64,000 nt of DNA. Origin: Dechloromonas sp. CZR5. Lineage in GTDB: Bacteria > Pseudomonadota > Gammaproteobacteria > Burkholderiales > Rhodocyclaceae. Below are positions 19,449-27,168 of the stretch, piece after piece. The position numbers and the translations under genes were made by a program. The stretch lies in the NCBI RefSeq assembly GCF_008711155.1, contig NZ_VUYQ01000001.1:248001-312000 (forward strand), read 5' to 3'. The notes under the pieces were generated by a model. The model searched no databases and was not told the origin of the DNA. It saw nothing but the letters and a program-made list of their open reading frames with translations. Each line of letters starts with the position of its first letter. Within the stretch, counting starts at the first letter, position 1.

Positions 19449-19504
19449 GAGGATTGAGGATCGAGCGGATTGGAAAATCCGGCCGATCCTCCGTCCAAAT
19501 CCTC
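19449..19504. repeat. compound inverted repeat between glyA and nrdR
   Basis: Three nested arm pairs are seen: GAGGATT (19449-19455) with AATCCTC (19498-19504), GAGGATCG (19456-19463) with CGATCCTC (19484-19491), and CGGATT (19466-19471) with AATCCG (19476-19481), closing on a GGAA loop. That gives 21 possible pairs interrupted by a 2x2 internal loop and a six-base bulge. There is no T-run, so it is not a standard terminator. It may stabilise mRNA or be a repeat-family member. Confidence 0.7.
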
Positions 19505-19524
19505 ATGGCCAACAGCTAACCACG

Positions 19525-19989
19525 ATGAAATGTCCTTTCTGCGGTGCGGAAGACACGGCGGTCGCCGATACCCGTCTGAACGACGAGGGTGATGTCGTCC
19601 GTCGCCGCCGGAAGTGCAATGCCTGCGACAAGCGCTTCACGACCTACGAGCGTGCCGAAATTCAGTTGCCGCAGGTGGTCAAGAAAAATGGCCTGCGTAC
19701 CGAGTTTCAACGGGCCAAGCTGCGCGCCAGCCTGGAACTGGCGCTGCGCAAGCGCCCGGTTTCCATTGAATCGGTCGATGCCGCCGTCGCCGATATCGAG
19801 GAAATGCTGCTGTCGGCCGGCGAGCGTGAAGTCAGTACCCAGCAATTGGGCGAGCTGGTCATGCGCGAGCTGAAGAAGCTCGACAAGGTGGCCTACATCC
19901 GCTTTGCTTCGGTGTACCGCAATTTCGAAGACGTGGATGCCTTCTCCCGCGCCATCCGCGAAGTTTCACCCGCCGCCAAGAAAAAATGA
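19525..19989 (+). CDS. nrdR: transcriptional repressor NrdR
   Basis: The 154-residue product has an N-terminal zinc ribbon (CPFCG ... [15 protein letters not shown], residues 3-45) and an ATP-cone domain (about 49-139, with [16 protein letters not shown]). NrdR senses the dATP/ATP balance and represses ribonucleotide reductase genes through NrdR boxes. It lies downstream of glyA after the compound hairpin and overlaps ribD by four bases. Confidence 0.96.
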   Translation: MKCPFCGAEDTAVADTRLNDEGDVVRRRRKCNACDKRFTTYERAEIQLPQVVKKNGLRTEFQRAKLRASLELALRKRPVSIESVDAAVADIEEMLLSAGEREVSTQQLGELVMRELKKLDKVAYIRFASVYRNFEDVDAFSRAIREVSPAAKKK

Positions 19990-21074
19990 GCTTTACTGCC
20001 GTCGATCACGGCATGATGGCCCGCGCCCTGCAACTTGCCGAGCGCGGCCTGTGGACGACATCGCCCAATCCGCGGGTCGGCTGCGTGCTGGTTCGCGACG
20101 GTGATGTTGTCGGCGAGGGCTGGCATGAGAAGGCCGGCGAGCCGCATGCCGAAGTCCATGCCTTGCGCGTGGCGGGCGATAAGGCTAAAGGGGCCACCGC
20201 TTATGTGACCCTGGAGCCGTGCAGCCATTACGGTCGTACGCCGCCTTGCGCCGAGGCGCTGATTACCGCTGGCGTGTCACGTGTCGTGGCGGCGATGACC
20301 GATCCCAATCCGCTGGTCGCCGGCAAGGGCCTGGCTCTGTTTCAGGCCGCCGGGATCGAAACGGCCAGTGGCCTGCTCGAAAACGAGGCGCGTGAATTGA
20401 ACATCGGCTTCGTCTCGCGCATGACCCGTGGCCGTCCCTGGTTGCGGTTGAAGGTGGCGGCCAGCCTCGATGGCAAGACGGCATTGAACAATGGCGTCAG
20501 CCAGTGGATTACCAGTCCCGATGCGCGCCGTGACGGCCATGCTTGGCGGGCGCGGGCCTGTGCGGTTCTGACCGGTATCGGCACGGTGCGCGACGACGAT
20601 CCGCAATTGAACGTCCGTGACGTCGAAACATCCCGCCAGCCCTTGCGTGTCGTCGTCGATAGCAGGCTGGAAACGCCGCTCGCCGCGCGCATTCTGCAAG
20701 GTGGTCCCACCCTGATTGCCGGGGCGGTCGACAATGCCGGGAAAGTCGAACAGTTGCGTGCGGCAGGCGCCGACGTGTTGATCCTGCCCAATCCGTCCGG
20801 CAAGGTCGATCTGGCGGCCTTGCTCGCCGCGCTGGCCGAGCGCGGCATCAACGAGGTGCACGCCGAAGCCGGCTTCAAGCTGAATGGTTCGTTGCTGCGC
20901 GAAGGCCTGGTTGATGAGGTGCTGCTTTACCTGGCGCCGTGCCTGATCGGCCACGAGGCCAGCGGCCTGTTCAACCTGCCGGAACTGGCTACGCTAGACG
21001 GCAAGCGCCGTCTGCAGATTCGCGATCTGCGTCAGGTCGGGGCAGATATCCGGGTGCTTGCCCGTCCTTTGTAG
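19986..21074 (+). CDS. ribD: bifunctional riboflavin deaminase/reductase RibD
   Basis: The 362-residue enzyme carries out the second and third steps of riboflavin synthesis. The N-terminal deaminase has the zinc site HAEVHAL and [15 protein letters not shown]; the C-terminal reductase begins around residue 150 with [18 protein letters not shown]. It overlaps nrdR by ATGA. Its last 86 bases are antisense to the C-terminal codons of the convergent moeB-like gene. Other rib genes are not in the window. Confidence 0.95.
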   Translation: MSFTAVDHGMMARALQLAERGLWTTSPNPRVGCVLVRDGDVVGEGWHEKAGEPHAEVHALRVAGDKAKGATAYVTLEPCSHYGRTPPCAEALITAGVSRVVAAMTDPNPLVAGKGLALFQAAGIETASGLLENEARELNIGFVSRMTRGRPWLRLKVAASLDGKTALNNGVSQWITSPDARRDGHAWRARACAVLTGIGTVRDDDPQLNVRDVETSRQPLRVVVDSRLETPLAARILQGGPTLIAGAVDNAGKVEQLRAAGADVLILPNPSGKVDLAALLAALAERGINEVHAEAGFKLNGSLLREGLVDEVLLYLAPCLIGHEASGLFNLPELATLDGKRRLQIRDLRQVGADIRVLARPL

Positions 21075-21816
21075 GCCCGCAAACCGTACAGCCGCTATCT
21101 TTCTTGAAGCGGATGGTACGCCATTCCATCTCCAGAGCATCGAGCAGCAATAGCCGGCCGTTCAGCGATTCACCGATGCCAGCCGCCAGCTTGAGCGCCT
21201 CCGCGGCCTGCATGGTGCCGACGATGCCAGTCAGCGGCGCGAAAACCCCCATGACCGCGCAACGTACTTCCTCGACGTCCTCTCCCTCCGGAAACAGGCA
21301 GTGGTAGCACGGCGAGTCGTCCTGGCGCAGGTCGTAGACGCTGATCTGGCCGTCGAAACGAATGGCAGCGCCAGAAACCAGCGGCTTCTTGTGATGCACG
21401 CAGGCCCGATTGATGGCATGCCGTGTCGCGAAGTTGTCAGTGCAGTCGAGCACGAGGTCCGCGGTGGCAACGAGAGCATCCAGCGCAGCCCCGGAAAGAC
21501 GTTGCTGCAAGGGCACGATATTGATTTCCGGATTGATCGCCTGCAGCGCCTGCTTGCCGGATTCGGCCTTGGCCATGCCGACACGGGCCTGGGTATGCAG
21601 GATTTGCCGCTGCAAATTGGTGAAATCGACCGTGTCGTCATCGACCAGCGTAATCTTGCCGATCCCGGCCGAAGCCAGGTAAAGGGCTGCCGGGGAGCCC
21701 AGTCCGCCAGCGCCGATGATCAGTGCGTGGGTGGCCAGAATGCGTTCCTGGCCTTCAATGCCCAAGGCGTCCAGCAGGATGTGGCGGCTGTAGCGAAGTA
21801 GCTGGTCGTCGGTCAT
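20989..21816 (-). CDS. moeB: MoeB/ThiF-family adenylyltransferase
   Basis: The 275-residue E1-like enzyme activates the C-terminus of a ubiquitin-like sulfur carrier (MoaD or ThiS). IIGAGGLGSPAALYLASAGIG is the ATP-binding motif, DDDTVDFTNLQRQILH the Mg/ATP region, and two CxxC pairs (CYHC, CTVC) form the structural zinc site. I took the ATG at 21816 (MTDDQLLRYSRH), the usual N-terminus, over an in-frame ATG 66 bases upstream. The C-terminal 25-30 residues after CTVCG are an extension that overlaps the ribD 3' end on the other strand. MoeB versus ThiF cannot be settled by sequence alone. Confidence 0.9.
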   Translation of the reverse strand: MTDDQLLRYSRHILLDALGIEGQERILATHALIIGAGGLGSPAALYLASAGIGKITLVDDDTVDFTNLQRQILHTQARVGMAKAESGKQALQAINPEINIVPLQQRLSGAALDALVATADLVLDCTDNFATRHAINRACVHHKKPLVSGAAIRFDGQISVYDLRQDDSPCYHCLFPEGEDVEEVRCAVMGVFAPLTGIVGTMQAAEALKLAAGIGESLNGRLLLLDALEMEWRTIRFKKDSGCTVCGPTKDGQAPGYLPRPDADRESADGACRLA

Positions 21817-21882
21817 GGGTGCGTTGGCGGCTTGTGATGGGTTGCTGGCAAGTGAGGCCGTCAACGGCAAACCGGCCGGCAA

Positions 21883-22284
21883 CTACTTGTATTCGCGCCA
21901 CTCCGGCGGGGTGTCGTCGTGGTCGCCGTGCGGGTGATGCTCCCATGCCTGAACGTAGGCTTCCTGCGAGGAGCGCTTCAGACGGCGTTCCGGGGCATCC
22001 ATGTTGTGCAGCTGGGTGTCTTCGACGTAATAGATCAATGCGCGGGTGAGCTTGGTGAGCAGGGTGTTGTCGAGGTGATAGCCTTTGTCGACCAGATGCT
22101 CGTCGAGTTCGCGCAGGGTGTGCAGCTGCAGGTCGTAACTGACGCCAAGCGAACGCTCCTCGTGCCTGCGCTGAACCTCCAGCGCCTCCAGACGCTGCAG
22201 GTCATCGGCTGCCTCGGGGACCTGGCCGGGGGGGAACTTGGAGAACAGGATTTCCCGTTTCTTTTTGAGGTCAGTTCCTGGCAT
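21883..22284 (-). CDS. conserved hypothetical protein (133 residues)
   Basis: I do not recognise this small soluble protein. It is highly charged, with no signal or membrane segment. The N-terminus KKKREILFSKF is basic; the middle (ERSLGVSYDLQLHTLRELDEHLVDKGYHLD) looks helical; the C-terminus has a His/Asp cluster (EHHPHGDHDDTPPEW) that could bind metal. It sits in a minus-strand run between ctpA and the moeB-like gene with short gaps, so it is likely cotranscribed. No function is proposed. Confidence 0.75.
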   Translation of the reverse strand: MPGTDLKKKREILFSKFPPGQVPEAADDLQRLEALEVQRRHEERSLGVSYDLQLHTLRELDEHLVDKGYHLDNTLLTKLTRALIYYVEDTQLHNMDAPERRLKRSSQEAYVQAWEHHPHGDHDDTPPEWREYK

Positions 22285-22306
22285 GTTCCCTCCCGATCGG
22301 TGAGTG

Positions 22307-23731
22307 TTACTTCGCCTTATTCTGCATGATCTGCAGGCCCTTGAGAAGATTCAGCGCCTGCTGGAATTGATAGTCGGTTTTGGAGGTGTATTCAAGGCGC
22401 TGCGGCAGATCGTCGTCGGCCTCTTCCTTGCTTCCCTTCTCCTTGTCCTTGCCCGACTTGGCCGGTGTCTTGGCTTGCGGCTTCGGTTCGGCCTTGGGGG
22501 CTTCCTTCTCGCGGTCATTGTTCAGGTGACGGTCGAGATCGGCTTCGCGGATGCGCATGCTCGATGCCGCGCTGCTCCCGTTGGCGCTCTCCTCGACAAC
22601 GATGTCCGGGGTGATGCCCTTGGCCTGAATGGAGCGGCCGGCCGGCGTGTAGTAGCGGGCGGTAGTCAGCTTGATTGCCGTATTGCCGGGGAGCGGCAGT
22701 ACGGACTGCACGGAACCCTTGCCGAACGTTTGGGTGCCCACGACGACGGCGCGTTTGTGGTCCTGCAGCGCGCCAGCGACGATTTCCGACGCCGATGCCG
22801 AGCCGCTGTTGACCAAAACGACCATCGGAACATTCTTCGCTTCGATAGGCAGGAGCTTGAGCGGGTCTTCCTTGGTGCCGCGCTGGTAGTCCTGCGGGCG
22901 GGCCTTGAATTCCTGCTTGGCATCTTCGGTGCGGCCGTCGGTCGAAACGACCTTCACGTCCGGCGGCAGGAAGGCGGCAGAAACGCCGATGGCACCGTGA
23001 AGCAGGCCGCCCGGGTCGTTGCGCAGGTCGAGCACGAGGCCGTTCAGTTTGGTGCCGTCCTTGTACAGACCGGCGACATGCTTGGCCAGTTCGGCAATCG
23101 TGTTTTCCTGGAACTGGGTGATGCGCACCCAGCCGTAGCCCGGCTCGACGAGCTTGGATTTGACGCTTTGCACCTTGATGACTTCGCGGATCAGGGTCAG
23201 TTCGATGGGCTTGTTTTCACCCTTGCGAATGATCGACAGCTTGATCGGGGTCTTCGGTTTGCCGCGCATTTTCTTGACGGCTTCGGACAGGGTCAGGCCC
23301 TTGACCGGCGTTTCGTCGAGCTTGAAGATCAGGTCGCCGGCCTTGACGCCGGCGCGATAGGCCGGGGTGTCCTCGATCGGCGAAACCACCTTGACCAGTC
23401 CATCCTCCATGCCGACCTCGATGCCCAGGCCACCGAACTCGCCCTGCGTACCGACCTGCAGGTCCTTGAAGGCATCGGCATCGAGGTAGGTCGAATGGGG
23501 GTCGAGGTTGGAGAGCATGCCGGAAATGGCATTGGTGATCATCTTCTTGTCTTCGACCGGCTCGACGTAGCCTTGCTTGATGGCGCTATAAACCTCGGCG
23601 AAAGTGCGCAGTTCATCGATGGGGAGGCCTGGCTTCACTTCCTTTTCGGCCAGGGCCGGAATGTGAAGGCTGATGAGGGCTCCGGCGACGAAGGCGCCGA
23701 CAGTCAGACTGATAGTTTTCGCTTTGTTCAT
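22307..23731 (-). CDS. ctpA: S41-family C-terminal processing protease
   Basis: The protein of 474 residues has an N-terminal signal/anchor (ISLTVGAFVAGALISLHIPALA), a PDZ domain (about 90-170: GLGIEVGMEDGLVKVVSPIEDTPAYRAGVKAGD), and the peptidase core with nucleophile serine in NSGSASASEIVAGAL and the general-base lysine in TFGKGSVQ. Such periplasmic proteases degrade or trim envelope proteins, often murein hydrolases. The C-terminal tail is Lys/Glu/Pro-rich. I place the start at 23731, where ATGA overlaps the envC stop; an in-frame start 15 bases earlier is possible. The pairing with envC is a frequent proteobacterial arrangement. Confidence 0.94.
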   Translation of the reverse strand: MNKAKTISLTVGAFVAGALISLHIPALAEKEVKPGLPIDELRTFAEVYSAIKQGYVEPVEDKKMITNAISGMLSNLDPHSTYLDADAFKDLQVGTQGEFGGLGIEVGMEDGLVKVVSPIEDTPAYRAGVKAGDLIFKLDETPVKGLTLSEAVKKMRGKPKTPIKLSIIRKGENKPIELTLIREVIKVQSVKSKLVEPGYGWVRITQFQENTIAELAKHVAGLYKDGTKLNGLVLDLRNDPGGLLHGAIGVSAAFLPPDVKVVSTDGRTEDAKQEFKARPQDYQRGTKEDPLKLLPIEAKNVPMVVLVNSGSASASEIVAGALQDHKRAVVVGTQTFGKGSVQSVLPLPGNTAIKLTTARYYTPAGRSIQAKGITPDIVVEESANGSSAASSMRIREADLDRHLNNDREKEAPKAEPKPQAKTPAKSGKDKEKGSKEEADDDLPQRLEYTSKTDYQFQQALNLLKGLQIMQNKAK

Positions 23732-25143
23732 TTCAAACTTGCCCATTTCATCGGGTCGATCGGTTGCCCTTGGTGGCGGAGCTCAAAGTATAAACCGGAT
23801 TCCGGGTTGCCCCCGCTGTTGCCCACGGTGGCCACGGTTTCTCCGCCCTTTACCTGTTGTCCGACCTGCTTGAGCAGCGATTCGTTATTGCCGTAGATCG
23901 ACAGATAGGCGTCGCCATGGTCGACAATCAGCAAATTTCCGAAGCCGCGCATCCACTCGGAGAACACCACGCGTCCGCTGGCGATGGCCTTGACGTCGCC
24001 GCCGGCGCCGGCCTTGATGAATAATCCTCGCCAAGTGCCGCCTCCTTCACGGGGTGTGCCGAAGCGCCCGGACACGGCGCCGCGCACGGGCAGCCGCAAG
24101 TTGCCGCGTAGCCGGGAGAAACTGCCGTCGCTGGCGACCGGTTCGTAGCGATTCTCGGCTTCGGCCTGGCGGGGACGCGACGGTTCGACGGTGGCGGGCG
24201 TGCGGGCGGTTTCTCTCTCTTCCGCAGCGGCTGATCGGTGTTTCTCTCTTTGCTGCTGGGCTGCCGCACGAGCCGCTTCGGCTGCCCGGGCTGCTTCGGC
24301 CGCCTTGGCGGCCTTGGCCGCTTGCGCGGCCTGGGCAGCCAGGATCTTGGACAGGCGATCGATCAGGTTGGTCAGCCGTTTTTCGTTCTGTTGCAGGTTT
24401 CCGATTTCCTTGCGCTGGGCATTGACCTTGCTGGATATCTGCGCGTACAGGTTTTTGCGTTCCTCGCGCTGCTTCTGCAATTCTGCGTGGCGCTTCTGCT
24501 GTTCGGCTTCAATCTCGGCCAGTTCCGCGGAGCGCTCCTTGGCGTCGGCGGCAAGGGCTTTTTTCTTGTCCAGCGTGGCGTTGATCTCGCCCATCAATTC
24601 GGCGCGGGTGAGGGCAATGGCCGACAGATAGTGCAGGTCGCGAGCTACCTGGTTCGGGTCGTCGCCATTCAGGATCAATTGCAGCGAGTCGGGCGTGCCG
24701 CGCAGATATTGTTTGTAGAGCAGCTTCTCCAGCTGGGCCTGTTGCTGGCCGAGCGTGACGCCCAGTTCCTGGGACTGCTGTTCGAGATTTTTCAGTTTGC
24801 GCTGCGACTGACTACGTTGCTCGTTGAGCTCGTGCAGTTCGCGCTGGAGTCGGGAGATCTGGCGCTCGGATTCGCGCAGGCGGTCGCCGGCGTCGGCCCG
24901 GCTTTCCTCGCTGCTGGATAGCTCCTTGCGCAAGCCTTCGATGCGGCTGCGCAACTCGCCGAGGTCCGCCTGTTTCTCGGCGATTTCCGGTGTCGCAGGA
25001 GCCGGGGCCGTCTTGCGTTCGGTTGGTGGTTTGGCTGACGCCGGTCCTGCTGTGGCCAGCATGGCAACGATCAACACCGTCGCCACCCTGATGCAGCTGT
25101 GCGCGCAGAGGTGTTTGCCGAACGCCGGATTACCGGAAAACAT
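23728..25143 (-). CDS. envC: EnvC-like murein hydrolase activator
   Basis: This 471-residue periplasmic protein begins with a signal peptide (VATVLIVAMLATAGPASA), continues with a long coiled coil (about 50-250, repeats rich in Glu, Gln, Leu and Arg), an Ala-rich linker, and a C-terminal LytM domain (about 350-465). The LytM domain reads GTWRGLFIKA where active M23 peptidases have the first zinc ligands, and LYFELRHQG where they have HxH; it is therefore degenerate, as in E. coli EnvC, which activates amidases AmiA and AmiB at the septum rather than cutting itself. It overlaps ctpA and is divergent from the arsR gene. Confidence 0.92.
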   Translation of the reverse strand: MFSGNPAFGKHLCAHSCIRVATVLIVAMLATAGPASAKPPTERKTAPAPATPEIAEKQADLGELRSRIEGLRKELSSSEESRADAGDRLRESERQISRLQRELHELNEQRSQSQRKLKNLEQQSQELGVTLGQQQAQLEKLLYKQYLRGTPDSLQLILNGDDPNQVARDLHYLSAIALTRAELMGEINATLDKKKALAADAKERSAELAEIEAEQQKRHAELQKQREERKNLYAQISSKVNAQRKEIGNLQQNEKRLTNLIDRLSKILAAQAAQAAKAAKAAEAARAAEAARAAAQQQREKHRSAAAEERETARTPATVEPSRPRQAEAENRYEPVASDGSFSRLRGNLRLPVRGAVSGRFGTPREGGGTWRGLFIKAGAGGDVKAIASGRVVFSEWMRGFGNLLIVDHGDAYLSIYGNNESLLKQVGQQVKGGETVATVGNSGGNPESGLYFELRHQGQPIDPMKWASLK

Positions 25144-25218
25144 TGAGATTGATTTCGATTAAGCTAAACGGGAGTCGCTATTTTATAATGTGCCCTTCTC
25201 AGCTCACGAGGTTTTATC

Positions 25219-25536
25219 TTGGAAACGCCGTCCTTTAGTCTGATCGACAAGCAGGAACACATCGAGTTGGCTGCGCGCGCCTTGAAATCGATTGCCCATC
25301 CGCTGCGCCTGAAGATTCTGTGCGTCCTGGGCGAACAGGAAGCCTGCGTGCAGGAAATCGTCGATGCGGTGGGTACCTCGCAAAGCAATATTTCACAGCA
25401 TCTTGCCATCCTGCGCGAGAAAGGCGTGCTGGTGACGCGCAAGGACGCGAACCGCGTTTTTTACCGGGTCGGCGATCAGCGCACATTGCAACTGGTCAGC
25501 ATGATGCGCGAAGTTTTCTGCGGGACGGAGGGCTGA
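25219..25536 (+). CDS. ArsR-family regulator, candidate persulfide sensor (SqrR/BigR type)
   Basis: The 105-residue repressor has the ArsR winged helix (LKSIAHPLRLKILCVL, then the recognition helix TSQSNISQHLAILREKGVL). It lacks the ELCVCDL metal site of classical ArsR/SmtB. Instead C35 (in KILCVL) and C101 (in REVFC) lie 66 residues apart, the same spacing as C41/C107 of SqrR and C42/C108 of BigR, which form a tetrasulfide bridge with persulfides. The next genes are a rhodanese and a glutaredoxin, which fits sulfur stress. The start is a TTG with GAGG about nine bases upstream; a TATAAT at 25184-25189 is a good -10. Confidence 0.85.
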   Translation: METPSFSLIDKQEHIELAARALKSIAHPLRLKILCVLGEQEACVQEIVDAVGTSQSNISQHLAILREKGVLVTRKDANRVFYRVGDQRTLQLVSMMREVFCGTEG

Positions 25537-25539
25537 GCG

Positions 25540-25965
25540 ATGCCGATGGAATTCATTAACCAGAACATCCTGCTCATTTCGCTGGTCGTGGTCAGCGGCT
25601 TGTCCCTCCTCTGGCCGGCTTTCGCCCGTCCATCCGGCAACAGCGTGTCGCCGGGTGCCGCGACGCAGCTGATCAACCGCGAGGATGCGCGGATCGTTGA
25701 TGTTCGGGATGCCGAAGAGTTTGCCGGCGGTCATCTGCCGGATGCCATCAATATTCCGGCCGGCAAACTGGCTGAGCGGGTTGCCGAGCTCGAGAAGTTC
25801 AAGGACAAACCGCTCATTGTCTGCTGCGCAGCCGGCATGCGTTCGAGCAAGGCTTGCGGAGAACTCAAGAAGCAAGGTTTCGAGAAGCTCTATAACCTGG
25901 CGGGTGGCGTGGATGCCTGGGTTGGCGCCGGTTATCCGATCAAGAAGGCGGGCAAGAAAAAATGA
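25540..25965 (+). CDS. membrane-anchored single-domain rhodanese (YibN-like)
   Basis: The 141-residue protein has one N-terminal membrane helix (about 9-26) and a rhodanese domain. The active loop CAAGMR has C96 as the persulfide-bearing cysteine; DVRDAEEFAGGHLPDAINIPAG is the family's CH2A-type region. It transfers or binds sulfane sulfur at the inner membrane, with the domain probably on the cytoplasmic side given the basic C-terminus KKAGKKK. It starts three bases after the ArsR stop and overlaps grxC by four bases, so it is likely under the same control. Confidence 0.9.
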   Translation: MPMEFINQNILLISLVVVSGLSLLWPAFARPSGNSVSPGAATQLINREDARIVDVRDAEEFAGGHLPDAINIPAGKLAERVAELEKFKDKPLIVCCAAGMRSSKACGELKKQGFEKLYNLAGGVDAWVGAGYPIKKAGKKK

Positions 25966-26222
25966 GTGCGCGCGTGCTGATGTACACCACGGCGGTTTGC
26001 CCGTATTGCGTGCGTGCCAAGCAGTTGCTGAAGGCGCGGGGCGTGACCGAGATCGACGAGGTGCGTGTCGACATCGATCCCGAGCGGCGCGATGAAATGA
26101 TGCAGAAAACCCAGCGGCGCACCGTGCCGCAAATCTTCATCGGCGATACCCATGTGGGTGGCTGTGATGACCTCTATGCACTCGATGCGGCCGGCAAATT
26201 GAAGCCGCTGCTCGAAAGCTGA
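25962..26222 (+). CDS. grxC: glutaredoxin 3
   Basis: This 86-residue thiol oxidoreductase has the dithiol active site CPYC near residue 14 and the glutathione-binding segments RRTVPQIFIGDTHVGGCDDL. GrxC reduces disulfides and mixed glutathione disulfides using glutathione. It overlaps the rhodanese by four bases and precedes secB by 32 bases, an order (rhodanese-grxC-secB-gpsA) also found in E. coli (yibN-grxC-secB-gpsA). Confidence 0.96.
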   Translation: MSARVLMYTTAVCPYCVRAKQLLKARGVTEIDEVRVDIDPERRDEMMQKTQRRTVPQIFIGDTHVGGCDDLYALDAAGKLKPLLES

Positions 26223-26254
26223 ACCCAAACGATTCATTTTTCAGAAAGAAAACC

Positions 26255-26716
26255 ATGGAACAAAACGATCAGCCCGTCTTCGGCATTGAAAAGCTCTACG
26301 TCAAGGACCTGTCGCTCGAAGTGCCGAACGCGCCGGAGATCTTCCTCGAGCGCGATCAGCCGCAAATCGAAATTCAGCTGAATACCAGCGGCCGCGGTGT
26401 CGGCGAGGGTGTTTTTGAAGTGGTGCTGACGGTTACCGTGACCGCCAAGATGGGTGAAAAAACCGTGTTCCTGGTCGAAGTCGGCCAAGCGGGCATCTTC
26501 CGCATCCAGAATGTTCCGGAAGAGCAGCTGGAGCCGCTGATCGCCGTTGCCTGCCCGAACATCCTTTTCCCGTATGCCCGCGAAGCCGTTTCCGACGCGG
26601 TTTCCCGCGCTGGCTTCCAGCCGATCGTCCTGCAGCCGGTCAATTTCGAAAGCATGTACATGCAACGCCTGCAGCAGGCAGAAGCCGGCGCTTCGGCCGA
26701 AGTGCCGATCCAGTAA
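26255..26716 (+). CDS. secB: protein-export chaperone SecB
   Basis: SecB (153 residues) forms a tetramer that keeps preproteins unfolded and hands them to SecA. PVFGIEKLYVKDLSLEVPNAPEIFLE and CPNILFPYAREAVSDAVSRAGFQPIVLQPVNFE are the diagnostic conserved stretches, and the product is acidic as expected. It sits in the classic grxC-secB-gpsA neighbourhood, with an SH3-domain gene added between secB and gpsA. Confidence 0.97.
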   Translation: MEQNDQPVFGIEKLYVKDLSLEVPNAPEIFLERDQPQIEIQLNTSGRGVGEGVFEVVLTVTVTAKMGEKTVFLVEVGQAGIFRIQNVPEEQLEPLIAVACPNILFPYAREAVSDAVSRAGFQPIVLQPVNFESMYMQRLQQAEAGASAEVPIQ

Positions 26717-26727
26717 AGGTGATGGCC

Positions 26728-27168
26728 ATGTGGCGCCGCACGCTTCTCGCTCTTTTGCTGGTCGGTACAGCCGGTGCTGCACAGGCGATCGACTATCGTT
26801 CGGTCAGCGTGCCGGCCGCCATTCTCTATGACGCGCCATCCCAGGCCGGCAAGAAGCTGTACCTGATCAAGGCGCAGACGCCGGTCGAAGTGATTGTCCG
26901 CCTCGACGGCTGGTTCAAGGTACGCGATGCCGAAGGTACGCTGGCCTGGATCGAAAACAAGAATCTTGCCGATAGGCGCACGCTGGTCGTGACCGCGCCG
27001 CGAGCCGAAATTCGCCAGGCGGACAAGCCCGAGGCAGCGATCCTGGCCGAACTCGACAAGTGGGTCGCAGTCGAATTTATCGAGCCTGCTTCGGCGGGTT
27101 GGGCGAAGGTCCGCCATCGCGATGGCGCGACGGGCTATATTCGTTCGACACAGGTCTGGGGTCTATGA
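26728..27168 (+). CDS. exported SH3-domain protein
   Basis: The 146-residue protein starts with a signal peptide (LLALLLVGTAGAAQA) and holds two bacterial SH3-like modules, one around residues 20-75 (VSVPAAILYDAPSQAGKKLYLIKAQTPVEVI...GWFKVRD) and one around 85-145 (AEIRQADKPEAAILAELDKWVAVEFIE...GWAKVRHRDGATGYIR). Such modules usually bind cell-wall peptides or proteins. The start at 26728 is preceded by AAAGGTG at a proper distance; an ATG six bases earlier abuts that site. Its TGA overlaps the gpsA ATG. Confidence 0.85.
   Translation: MWRRTLLALLLVGTAGAAQAIDYRSVSVPAAILYDAPSQAGKKLYLIKAQTPVEVIVRLDGWFKVRDAEGTLAWIENKNLADRRTLVVTAPRAEIRQADKPEAAILAELDKWVAVEFIEPASAGWAKVRHRDGATGYIRSTQVWGL

Noticed and set aside
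22304..23896. 530-residue open frame on the plus strand
   Set aside because: It is antisense to ctpA, which has full catalytic motifs, and has no recognisable domain.
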